NCBI GenBank assembly: GCA_002299915.1
Contig: DBOG01000080.1
Coordinates: 1-5,761 of the forward strand
Length of the DNA: 5,761 bases
Direction of reading: 5' to 3'
From: Proteobacteria bacterium UBA652
GTDB lineage: Bacteria > Pseudomonadota > Gammaproteobacteria > Nitrosococcales > Methylophagaceae
The notes under the pieces were generated by a model, which saw only the letters and a list, made by a program, of their open reading frames with translations, did no database searches and was not told where the DNA came from. Shown here one piece after another: positions 1 to 5,536 of this stretch (position 1 is its first letter; each line of letters opens with the position of its first letter). The position numbers and the translations under genes are program-made.

Positions 1-674
1 ATTATCAAAGGCGTTCGCGCTTCATCAATAAGAATAGAATCCACTTCATCGACTACCGCAAAATTCAACCCACGCTGCACCTTATCTTCCATCGAGAATG
101 CCATATTATCGCGTAGATAATCAAAACCAAATTCGTTGTTTGTGCCGTAGGTAATATCAGCCGAATACGCTGCACGGCGTTCATCTGGACTAATACCTGA
201 TGTAATCACCCCAGTCGTTAAGCCTAAATAACCGTATAATTGCCCCATCCAATCTGCGTCACGCTGTGCAAGATAATCATTCACCGTAACCAAATGCACA
301 CCTTTCCCTGATAAGGCATTCAAATAAACGGCTAGCGTTGCCACCAAGGTTTTACCTTCACCTGTGCGCATCTCTGCAATTTCACCCATATTAAGCACGA
401 TACCGCCAATCATCTGTACATCAAAATGACGCATTCCTAGTGTACGTTTGCTGGCTTCTCTTACAATTGCAAAAGCTTCTGGCAATAAAGACTCTAAGGT
501 TTCACCCCCTTCGAAACGTTGTTTGAATTCAGCTGTTTTGTCGGGAAAGTCTGCATCATTAAGCGCTTCATACTCGATTTCTAGGGCTGCAACTTGGTCA
601 ATTGTCTTGCCCATTTTTTTCAATATTCGGTCATTGCTACTACCAAAAATCTTACTAAAAAGTTTACTCAACAT
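1..674 (-). CDS. secA: Preprotein translocase ATPase SecA, N-terminal part (cut by window edge)
   Basis: SecA is the cytoplasmic, membrane-associated ATPase that drives unfolded preproteins through the SecYEG channel. The frame reads from ATG at 674-672 to the left edge and gives 224 residues, roughly the first quarter of a protein of about 900. The N-terminus (MLSKLFSKIFGSSNDR) is typical of the family. The Walker A motif MRTGEGKT spans residues 102-109, with the nucleotide-binding lysine at 108 as in E. coli. The segment TYGTNNEFGFDYLRDN is at about 175-190, and the Walker B/motif II region VVDEVDSILIDEARTPL is at about 207-223. No stop or frameshift is seen. The Shine-Dalgarno is weak (GGATAG about 9 nt upstream of the ATG). 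The next gene upstream on the same strand is an M23 peptidase rather than secM, so the SecM-arrest control known from E. coli is not evident here. Preprotein-crosslinking and C-terminal zinc regions lie outside the window. Identity is very secure. Confidence 0.98.
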   Translation of the reverse strand, partial: MLSKLFSKIFGSSNDRILKKMGKTIDQVAALEIEYEALNDADFPDKTAEFKQRFEGGETLESLLPEAFAIVREASKRTLGMRHFDVQMIGGIVLNMGEIAEMRTGEGKTLVATLAVYLNALSGKGVHLVTVNDYLAQRDADWMGQLYGYLGLTTGVITSGISPDERRAAYSADITYGTNNEFGFDYLRDNMAFSMEDKVQRGLNFAVVDEVDSILIDEARTPLI

Positions 675-731
675 AGATTACTATCCATCTTCTACTTGCC
701 GCGGATTAAACCGCCAAAAATTTAACGCACC

Positions 732-737
732 ATTATA
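732..737 (-). promoter_or_regulatory. Candidate secA promoter -10 box (TATAAT)
   Basis: On the minus strand a perfect TATAAT follows GGC and lies 57 bp upstream of the secA ATG, giving a predicted start near 725 and a leader of about 50 nt. No good -35 hexamer sits at 16-18 bp (AGGTGG at 17 bp matches poorly), and the extended -10 TG is displaced by one base. The call rests on the -10 sequence and its position alone. Confidence 0.35.
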
Positions 738-778
738 GCCAATTAAGCGGGAAACCACCTAATCTTATTGTGCGATAT

Positions 779-793
779 GGAGGCGACACCTCC
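779..793 (-). other. GC-rich hairpin GGAGG-N5-CCTCC in the M23-secA spacer
   Basis: A perfect 5-bp stem (GGAGG pairing with CCTCC) encloses a 5-nt loop. On the minus-strand transcript the upstream arm is part of CAGGAGGTG, an ideal Shine-Dalgarno core, and the downstream arm is its complement. No ATG, GTG or TTG follows at a usable distance and no T-run follows the stem. It is therefore neither an obvious ribosome binding site nor a standard terminator. Its role is unknown, and chance is possible. Confidence 0.4.
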
Positions 794-876
794 TGAATAC
801 AAGACTGTTATATGCGATGCGACCAGCATGTTCTGGCAGTGTAATATTAAAATCTTACGTTTGGCAGATACCAGGC

Positions 877-1809
877 TCAGTGTTGCACGTAATCGTGAGG
901 ATTAATGCTGTCACCATCTTTCACGATTTCAAAATGAACATGGGGGCCCGTGGAATAGCCTGTTGATCCCACCGATGCAATTTTTTGCCCTTGCCTCACA
1001 TAATCACCTAGTGCCACTGCGCTAGATTTATTATGCGCATAGCGCGTGATATAGCCATTGCCATGCTCAATCTCAATCAACATACCGTAACCTCCTTGAT
1101 GCTGTGATTTAATCACCAACCCATCCGCTGCGGCCACGACATCGCTGCCTGATTTTGCTGCAAAATCAATCCCTTTATGGAAACTTTTTTTACCTGATAT
1201 CGGATGAATTCGATTGCCATAGTCTGATGAAATATAGCCTGTTAGGGTGGGTGCTCCTGCTGGAATAGAAGATTGCACACGTTCATTTATTATATTAACC
1301 GAACGCATCACCGCTATCTTTTCATCTTGTTGCTGAAATAAAACCGTTAAGGCATCCAATTCCGTCATAAAATCTGCAGGGGTTAGCCAGCTGCCTTCTT
1401 CATTTATCCCACCTTGGCCGGGGGGCTCTGATAATAAGAAGGCGGCATCATCTAATTCAGCTTCTTCTGCAAGCTGGCTTATCAGCGATTTAAGTCGAAT
1501 GGCTTCTGCTTGCAATTTACCAATACGTTTTGCATAATAATCTGTTAGTTCTGCGGGTCCCTGTGTCGCAGGTTCTAATATTCTAATGGACGCCAAACCT
1601 TTCGCTTCCACTGCCTCTGGTAATGGTAATGGCAATATTTTAGACACGACTGCTAGCGGTGCCATCGGTGCTTGTACTGTACGATATGTTGTCATCGCAA
1701 CCATTGATAATCCTGCCAGTAACAATATAGCTAGCAAAGCCAGTAAGCGTTTATTAAGATGCCATTGGCGATGTGCGCCCGATTTCTTTGAAATAATAAT
1801 AATCTGCAT
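877..1809 (-). CDS. Membrane-anchored M23-family (LytM-type) peptidoglycan metallopeptidase
   Basis: This is a predicted zinc endopeptidase that cuts peptide cross-links in peptidoglycan; it is anchored in the inner membrane and acts in the periplasm. The 310 residues begin with a basic cytoplasmic stub and one transmembrane segment (about 22-40). A likely coiled coil follows (about 86-120) with the motif YYAKRIGKLQ, and then a linker containing PPGQGG, both typical of the M23 proteins encoded beside secA. The catalytic domain covers about 190-305. All expected residues are present: zinc ligands H211 and D215 in HKGID, H292 in HVHFE, and the catalytic histidines H259 (YAHN) and H290. It should therefore be active, unlike degenerate EnvC/NlpD-type activators. 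The ATG at 1809 is supported by AAGGAT at 1815-1820, 5 nt upstream. The gene diverges from dciA across about 41 bp and is followed by secA on the same strand. Its exact substrate bond and any activator are unknown. Confidence 0.93.
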   Translation of the reverse strand: MQIIIISKKSGAHRQWHLNKRLLALLAILLLAGLSMVAMTTYRTVQAPMAPLAVVSKILPLPLPEAVEAKGLASIRILEPATQGPAELTDYYAKRIGKLQAEAIRLKSLISQLAEEAELDDAAFLLSEPPGQGGINEEGSWLTPADFMTELDALTVLFQQQDEKIAVMRSVNIINERVQSSIPAGAPTLTGYISSDYGNRIHPISGKKSFHKGIDFAAKSGSDVVAAADGLVIKSQHQGGYGMLIEIEHGNGYITRYAHNKSSAVALGDYVRQGQKIASVGSTGYSTGPHVHFEIVKDGDSINPHDYVQH

Positions 1810-1814
1810 CGTGT

Positions 1815-1820
1815 ATCCTT
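1815..1820 (-). promoter_or_regulatory. Ribosome binding site of the M23 peptidase gene
   Basis: AAGGAT lies 5 nt upstream of the ATG at 1809-1807 on the minus strand. It is the clearest Shine-Dalgarno in the left half of the window and fixes the M23 start. Confidence 0.7.
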
Positions 1821-1838
1821 ATCCCCAAACCCCATTTT

Positions 1839-1844
1839 TATAAA
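1839..1844 (+). promoter_or_regulatory. Possible dciA -10 box (TATAAA)
   Basis: TATAAA precedes the dciA ATG so closely that the predicted start (about 7 nt downstream) coincides with the ATG at 1851. This would make a leaderless or near-leaderless mRNA and fits the lack of a Shine-Dalgarno. The -35 region (TCCTTA at 17 bp) is poor, and an AT-rich chance match is quite possible. An alternative promoter inside the M23 coding region cannot be excluded. Confidence 0.2.
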
Positions 1845-1850
1845 GTGATT

Positions 1851-2297
1851 ATGAAAAAACCTCACCCCATTATCGATGTATTGCATCAAAATAAATTATT
1901 TCAAAATTTATCCCAGCATTCACATCGCTTAAACCAGATAAATCTGGCGTTGCAGCAAGCCCTCCCTGCTGACTTTATCTCGCGCTGTCATATTGCTAAC
2001 CTTCGCGACAACACTCTTATTCTTCATACTGACAGCGCCTCGGTTGCAAATTTACTTCGCTTCCAGTCTGCTGAACTTTGCCAACAAATATCACAACAAT
2101 ATGAGCTTAATATCTCGCAGTTACAAATCAAAGTTCGGCCAGATCATCCGCAGTCTGCCACAACATTAGCGATGCGGCAAGCAAGCCCCTTATCAACAGA
2201 TAATGCAGCCCTTATTTCAGCGACCGCAGACTCAATAACCGATCCTGCATTAAAAAACGCGCTAGCCAAACTGGCTACACGCGTTAAATCTTCTTAA
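1851..2297 (+). CDS. dciA: DciA (DUF721), replicative helicase loader
   Basis: DciA is the widespread ancestral bacterial loader of the DnaB helicase and replaces the phage-derived DnaC/DnaI loaders of E. coli and Bacillus. The 148-residue product matches the family in size and layout. Residues about 24-94 (from LNQINLALQQAL through NISQLQIKVRP) form the KH-like DUF721 domain, with the characteristic stretch in which a short strand (NTLILHTDSASVANLLRF) precedes a helix. A low-complexity linker follows, then a short C-terminal helix DPALKNALAKLATRV, as expected of the flexible tail that contacts DnaB. I take ATG 1851 as the start. An in-frame GTG at 1845 would add two residues, but neither has a good Shine-Dalgarno. 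This is the only plus-strand gene here, between lpxC (convergent, 7-bp gap) and the M23 gene (divergent), its usual gammaproteobacterial neighbours. The helicase-loader role comes from the family, not from anything directly visible. Confidence 0.9.
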   Translation: MKKPHPIIDVLHQNKLFQNLSQHSHRLNQINLALQQALPADFISRCHIANLRDNTLILHTDSASVANLLRFQSAELCQQISQQYELNISQLQIKVRPDHPQSATTLAMRQASPLSTDNAALISATADSITDPALKNALAKLATRVKSS

Positions 2298-2304
2298 AAA
2301 ACAA

Positions 2305-3219
2305 TTAATCCATCACTGCTGCAGGTCGGCTAAATGAAATCGGTGCTTGTGCTTCATCTTCAAACGTTACCAACTCCCAAGCATCTTCTTGTGCTAATAA
2401 TTCACGCAACAATTGGTTATTCACGCCATGACCTGATTTATAACCAATAAAGGCACCTATTAAACTATATTTTAACAAATATAAATCACCAATCGCATCA
2501 AGTACTTTATGGCGAACAAACTCATCTTCATAACGCAAACCATCTTCATTGATGACGCGGTAATCATCCAATGCAATCGCATTATCAACGCTTGCGCCCA
2601 ATGCTAAATTATTTTCGCGCAGCAATTCAATATCTTTCATAAACCCAAAGGTACGAGCGCGGCTGACTTCACGCACAAAAGAGGTGGATGAAAAATCAAC
2701 TTCAACTTGCTGTGGTCTTTCTGTAAAGGCAGGATGGTTAAAATCAATTTCAAATGCAACCTTAAAACCATCAAAGGGTTCAAATTGACCCCATTTATCG
2801 CCATCTTCAACTTTCACTGTTTTCTTAATTCGAATAAATTGTTTTGCAGCGCTTTGTTCTTCAATACCGGCTGACTGGATTAAGAACACAAAAGGCCCCG
2901 CACTGCCGTCCATGATCGGCACTTCTGCTGCATTCAAATCAACGTAGGCATTATCAATCCCTAAACCTGCAAAAGCAGACAGTAAATGCTCAACCGTTGA
3001 CACGCTAATATCGCCATTTACTAGCGTAGTGGACATGGAGGTATCACCCACATTTTCGGCTTTGGCTTCAATTTCTACTACGGGTTCAAGATCAACTCGG
3101 CGAAAAATAATACCTGTATTCGGTGCGGCAGGGCGCAATGTCAAGTAAACAGTGTCACCACTGTGTAGCCCGACGCCTGTAGCGCGAATGATATTTTTTA
3201 ACGTTCTTTGCTTGATCAT
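2305..3219 (-). CDS. lpxC: UDP-3-O-acyl-N-acetylglucosamine deacetylase LpxC
   Basis: LpxC is the cytosolic zinc deacetylase that removes acetate from UDP-3-O-acyl-GlcNAc, the committed step of lipid A synthesis. The product is 304 residues against 305 in E. coli and is collinear throughout. It begins MIKQRTLKN, which fixes the ATG at 3219; an in-frame TTG at 3225 would add two residues that the family lacks. The active site is complete: E77 and H78 in STVEHLLSAFAGLGIDN, H237 and D241 in FVRHKVLDAIGDLYLL, and H264 in YKSGHGVNN. The motif EVPIMDGSAGPFV and the RARTFGFM segment are also intact. A GGGGA sequence 9 nt upstream serves as Shine-Dalgarno. The gene has its own extended -10 promoter upstream and converges on dciA with 7 bp between stop codons. 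No terminator is visible in that gap. In E. coli LpxC level is set by FtsH proteolysis; whether that applies here cannot be read from the sequence. Confidence 0.98.
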   Translation of the reverse strand: MIKQRTLKNIIRATGVGLHSGDTVYLTLRPAAPNTGIIFRRVDLEPVVEIEAKAENVGDTSMSTTLVNGDISVSTVEHLLSAFAGLGIDNAYVDLNAAEVPIMDGSAGPFVFLIQSAGIEEQSAAKQFIRIKKTVKVEDGDKWGQFEPFDGFKVAFEIDFNHPAFTERPQQVEVDFSSTSFVREVSRARTFGFMKDIELLRENNLALGASVDNAIALDDYRVINEDGLRYEDEFVRHKVLDAIGDLYLLKYSLIGAFIGYKSGHGVNNQLLRELLAQEDAWELVTFEDEAQAPISFSRPAAVMD

Positions 3220-3235
3220 GAGCAATAATCCCCAA

Positions 3236-3251
3236 AATTATTACAATAATT
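3236..3251. repeat. 16-bp perfect inverted repeat at the lpxC transcription start
   Basis: AATTATT and AATAATT are perfect inverted copies separated by AC. The repeat abuts and slightly overlaps the 23-bp dyad and spans the predicted start site and the first bases of the -10 box. It is entirely A/T except one C, so it may be an operator half, a melting-prone initiation region, or chance. Confidence 0.4.
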
Positions 3252-3279
3252 ATACCATAAATTATGATATAAGTGTCTC
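3249..3279 (-). promoter_or_regulatory. lpxC promoter with extended -10 (TGgTATAAT)
   Basis: On the minus strand TGG precedes a perfect TATAAT (3254-3249), a full extended -10 element. GAGACA (3279-3274) matches four of six bases of the -35 consensus at a long 19-bp spacing, which an extended -10 tolerates. Predicted transcription starts near 3242, leaving a leader of about 23 nt that contains GGGGA before the lpxC ATG. This is the best sigma-70-type promoter in the window. Two inverted repeats overlap it. Confidence 0.6.
3250..3272. repeat. 23-bp near-perfect dyad over the lpxC promoter
   Basis: The dyad is centred on A3261. The core CATAA-A-TTATG (3256-3266) is a perfect inverted repeat. 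The symmetry continues outward to TTATA on the left and TATAA on the right with a single mismatched pair (3255/3267), so 10 of 11 pairs match. It covers most of the -10 box and part of the spacer of the lpxC promoter. Because the sequence is very AT-rich, some symmetry is expected by chance. An operator role is inference. Confidence 0.5.
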
Positions 3280-3305
3280 GTTCTAGGACAGCATAAATCT
3301 GGGTA

Positions 3306-4133
3306 TTACTGCGCGGGATTAACCACAATGGCACTGGGGTGCCGTATCAACATGGAAGAGCGGCCTTTTTGGCGTGATACCCAACCTCGAATTTCCAGTG
3401 GTTTATTAAGATATATTGCCAGATCAGGAAAATGAGATATATTCTCTTTCGGGATCCGAACATCAAATTTTTTGCTGATAATTAAGCGATAAAATCGCTT
3501 GCTGCTGGTGATGCTATTTGCCTCGGCAGAATAGCGCCGCCAGCCTCTAAATTTATGGCTCGCTACCCGCTTCGCCTCACGGCGTTTATAGATAGCGATT
3601 GACCACATTCCCAAGCCTTTTTTTTCAGCTTGTTGCTGCACCGCTAAAAAATCATCTGCATACCGTACGTTGGGTGGAATAATACTCATCACAGCATGGC
3701 CTTCTGCCACCAGACCCAGGTTAATATGCTCTCCTGTCGGCAAAAACACATGGGCTAATAAACGATCATATTTATCCCGCTTTTCCTGATCGTATTCAAG
3801 ATAAACCTCACCGCCCGATAATTGTGCTTTCATCCATGCTTGAGCAGCCTTGCCACCAGGCTCACCTTTGCGATATCGGCTGCTGATTTCAGGGGTATTC
3901 ACACCCAATAATCTGACACGCTCACCATTGGCTAATATAATTGTGTCGCCATCATATACTTTTTTGATTTGATGCCGATAACGCTGGACTTTATCCACCA
4001 CCTCAACGGTTTTCGCACCCACAGTCGGCTGATCTGAATAATGCACACCAGTGGCATCTTCGGTGCGATATATTTCAGCTATCGCCGTGCATTGCCATAC
4101 TAACAAGACCACTAACAATAGTCGGCTTACCAT
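3306..4133 (-). CDS. Secreted thermonuclease-family (SNase) protein with DUF4124 and C-terminal extension
   Basis: This is a predicted exported calcium-dependent nuclease of the staphylococcal nuclease fold. From ATG 4133 it has 275 residues. A signal peptide covers 1-19 (MVSRLLLVVLLVWQC, then AIA before E20). A DUF4124-like segment follows at 20-45 (IYRTEDATGVHYSDQP), and the SNase domain spans about 54-178. Key positions are present: DGDT with D61 and D63, R74, E82 in LLGVNTPE, and R124 in DKYDRLLAHVF. These correspond to D21, R35, E43 and R87 of S. aureus nuclease. The calcium ligand D40 is replaced by N79. A basic stretch leads to a C-terminal beta-rich region, about 214-272, with LEIRGWVSRQKGRSSMLIRHPSAI, possibly OB-like. 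A TTG-initiated extension upstream (to 4187) would bury the signal peptide and is rejected. The start overlaps the ubiA stop by 7 bp, so translation is probably coupled. Substrate (DNA or RNA, extracellular or periplasmic) is unknown. Confidence 0.85.
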   Translation of the reverse strand: MVSRLLLVVLLVWQCTAIAEIYRTEDATGVHYSDQPTVGAKTVEVVDKVQRYRHQIKKVYDGDTIILANGERVRLLGVNTPEISSRYRKGEPGGKAAQAWMKAQLSGGEVYLEYDQEKRDKYDRLLAHVFLPTGEHINLGLVAEGHAVMSIIPPNVRYADDFLAVQQQAEKKGLGMWSIAIYKRREAKRVASHKFRGWRRYSAEANSITSSKRFYRLIISKKFDVRIPKENISHFPDLAIYLNKPLEIRGWVSRQKGRSSMLIRHPSAIVVNPAQ

Positions 4134-4999
4134 CCTACCATCCCAAAATGAATAAATATGGCTACAAAAAACAGCGCGCCCACCCAATTATTGTTCAGAA
4201 ATGCCTTTAAACACGCTGTCCGTTCTCGATCTCTAATTAACCATTGTTGATAAATAAACAAGTATAAGACAATATTAAGCGCCGCATAAAACACCACACT
4301 AAACTGCATCATATCGCCAACCACCCACATAATACCAAGCAATAAAACTTGCAGCGATCCTGTGATAATACGATCATACTGGCCAAATAATATCGCTGTT
4401 GATTGCACACCAATTTTTAGATCATCCTCACGATCTACCATTGCATAAAAAGTATCGTAAATAACTGACCACACAATATTCGCCGCAAATAGCCACCACG
4501 CAACTGCAGGAACCTGCCCCGTTTGAGCAGCAAATGCCATGGGAATAGCCCAGCCAAACGCCATTCCCAACACCACTTGTGGGATCGGCATAAAGCGTTT
4601 CATAAAGGGATAGCTAGCCGCCAACAACACGGCAACGATCGATAATAAAATCGTTAACCGGTTCAACATTAACACCAAGCCAAATGCGAATAAGCATAAA
4701 CTTACACATAAAATTATCGCTTGTTTTTGTTGGATATCACCTGTTATTAGGGGTCGGTTTTGAGTGCGTGCAACTTGCCCATCAAAGCGTTGATCTGCCA
4801 AATCATTTACTACACAGCCCGCGCTACGCATAATGATCACGCCTAGCACAAAGATAAGCAATACTTTAGGATCTGGCCAACCCGCAGCGGCAATCCATAA
4901 TGCGGTTAAGGTTGGCCATAGTAATAATAAAATACCAATCGGCCGATCGAGCCGCATTAATTGGACGGCAGCTCGCCAAGGAAATCGTTCTTTATTCAT
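4127..4999 (-). CDS. ubiA: 4-hydroxybenzoate polyprenyltransferase UbiA
   Basis: UbiA is the integral inner-membrane prenyltransferase that joins a polyprenyl chain to 4-hydroxybenzoate, the second step of ubiquinone synthesis, using magnesium-bound diphosphate. The product from ATG 4999 is 290 residues, the same as E. coli UbiA. Both Asp-rich motifs are intact: NDLADQRFD with N65, D66, D69 and D73, and YDTFYAMVDREDD with D182, D189 and D192/D193. Substrate-region residues RLDRPIG and QNRPL are present, as is the C-terminal AFLNNNWVG. About eight to nine hydrophobic segments span the length. An in-frame TTG at 5008 would add three residues; ATG 4999 fits the family better. The start overlaps the ubiC stop by 8 bp and the end overlaps the nuclease start by 7 bp, placing the gene firmly in the operon. 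The Shine-Dalgarno is weak (GATAAG), consistent with translational coupling to ubiC. Confidence 0.97.
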   Translation of the reverse strand: MNKERFPWRAAVQLMRLDRPIGILLLLWPTLTALWIAAAGWPDPKVLLIFVLGVIIMRSAGCVVNDLADQRFDGQVARTQNRPLITGDIQQKQAIILCVSLCLFAFGLVLMLNRLTILLSIVAVLLAASYPFMKRFMPIPQVVLGMAFGWAIPMAFAAQTGQVPAVAWWLFAANIVWSVIYDTFYAMVDREDDLKIGVQSTAILFGQYDRIITGSLQVLLLGIMWVVGDMMQFSVVFYAALNIVLYLFIYQQWLIRDRERTACLKAFLNNNWVGALFFVAIFIHFGMVGW

Positions 5000-5534
5000 G
5001 CTTATCAATCAAATTGGGTAAAAATATTTCATTGACTAATAATACCTTGTCGCCAATATAAAAGAGGGAACGTCGTGCCCATATTGTGTCAGACAACTCA
5101 GGTTCCGCCCGCTTTGTCATATCATATAAAGCATGACCTGCTTGTAAGCAAACTACCTCAATTTCGCCACGACGGACTGTAGGATCCGTAAATAACATCT
5201 CACCCAAAGAGTGCGAACCTAGCTGAGTGAATCGTTCTGATAAGGCATCGAATGTGGCACGTGGAATCACTGTGCGTGCATACACATCCGCTGCTAGGCC
5301 ATTCAATAATGTCACTTCTCTTTGATAAACCAATTCATCTAGCTGAATACCTAACAATCCAGCTTCATCCGACAAGGCCTTCTGCCACTGCTCTGCTAGC
5401 ACCTTCACCGAAAAACCCTGATCTGCCTGTGTCTGTAAACTATGTGTGAGCGATCCTGTGCCTGTCAGCCACGATTGTAATTCTGCTGGCATATCCTGTT
5501 GTTCCGGTGGCAACCATCTTGTTTCTACTGCCAT
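4992..5534 (-). CDS. ubiC: Chorismate lyase UbiC (chorismate to 4-hydroxybenzoate and pyruvate)
   Basis: UbiC is the cytosolic lyase that removes pyruvate from chorismate to give 4-hydroxybenzoate, the first committed step of ubiquinone synthesis and the substrate supply for UbiA next door. The 180 residues are slightly longer than E. coli UbiC (165). The fold signatures are present: R72 in VYQREVTLLNG (catalytic R76 of E. coli), YARTVIPRAT, LGEMLFTDPTVRRGEIEV, WARRSLF, and E169 in LLVNEIFLP (E155 of E. coli). I choose ATG 5534, supported by AGGTG 5 nt upstream. A GTG at 5540 in the same frame overlaps the recG stop and would add two residues. The gene begins 2 bp after recG and ends inside the start of ubiA. 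Family members are product-inhibited. Overall similarity is moderate, as is usual for this fast-evolving family, but the active residues and the ubiA neighbour make the call firm. Confidence 0.94.
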   Translation of the reverse strand: MAVETRWLPPEQQDMPAELQSWLTGTGSLTHSLQTQADQGFSVKVLAEQWQKALSDEAGLLGIQLDELVYQREVTLLNGLAADVYARTVIPRATFDALSERFTQLGSHSLGEMLFTDPTVRRGEIEVVCLQAGHALYDMTKRAEPELSDTIWARRSLFYIGDKVLLVNEIFLPNLIDKHE

Positions 5535-5536
5535 TA

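Larger units (their letters stand above)
675..876 (-). other. Spacer between M23 peptidase and secA (likely secA leader/promoter region)
   Basis: This 202-bp stretch lies between the M23 stop codon and the secA start, both on the minus strand. It contains a TATAAT box, a GC-rich hairpin with SD-like and anti-SD-like arms at 779-793, a second small hairpin (GCGG / CCGC, 701-714) in the presumed secA leader, and an AT-rich 18-bp dyad at 841-858 just after the M23 stop (7 of 8 pairs match). There is no hairpin followed by a T-run, so no intrinsic terminator is evident. Read-through from the M23 gene into secA is therefore possible alongside an internal promoter. I see no convincing leader peptide. 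Confidence 0.6.

Noticed and set aside
448..738. Plus-strand open frame of 96 codons antisense to secA
   Set aside because: It lies opposite conserved SecA coding sequence, its product resembles no family I know, and secA on the other strand explains the region.
743..829. 28-codon frame on the minus strand between the M23 gene and secA, a possible leader peptide
   Set aside because: There is no Shine-Dalgarno before its ATG, no signal peptide and no SecM-like arrest motif, and it ends just before the putative secA -10. Nothing separates it from a chance frame.
823..836. CCAG-N6-CTGG inverted repeat after the M23 gene, considered as a terminator
   Set aside because: The stem is only 4 bp and no T-run follows on the minus strand.
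1619..1636. Short tandem GGTAAT-type repeat in the M23 gene
   Set aside because: It simply encodes the Leu-Pro run at residues 59-64, which forms a linker after the membrane anchor. Three imperfect units are unremarkable.
1792..1803. (AAT)x4 run at the M23 start, considered as a phase-variation tract
   Set aside because: It is a trinucleotide repeat, so slippage would keep frame, and it encodes the Ile run usual at the N-terminus of this family.
1586..1843. Plus-strand open frame of 85 codons antisense to the start of the M23 gene
   Set aside because: It is the complement of the M23 transmembrane and linker region, with low-complexity content and no family signature.
3306..4187. Longer nuclease reading with 18 extra residues at the N-terminus
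   Set aside because: It would start at TTG inside ubiA and push a clear signal peptide inward. ATG 4133 gives a standard signal peptide and a typical coupled overlap.
4833..5449. Plus-strand short frames opposite ubiA and ubiC
   Set aside because: They are shadows of clearly conserved minus-strand genes and have no recognisable domain or binding site.
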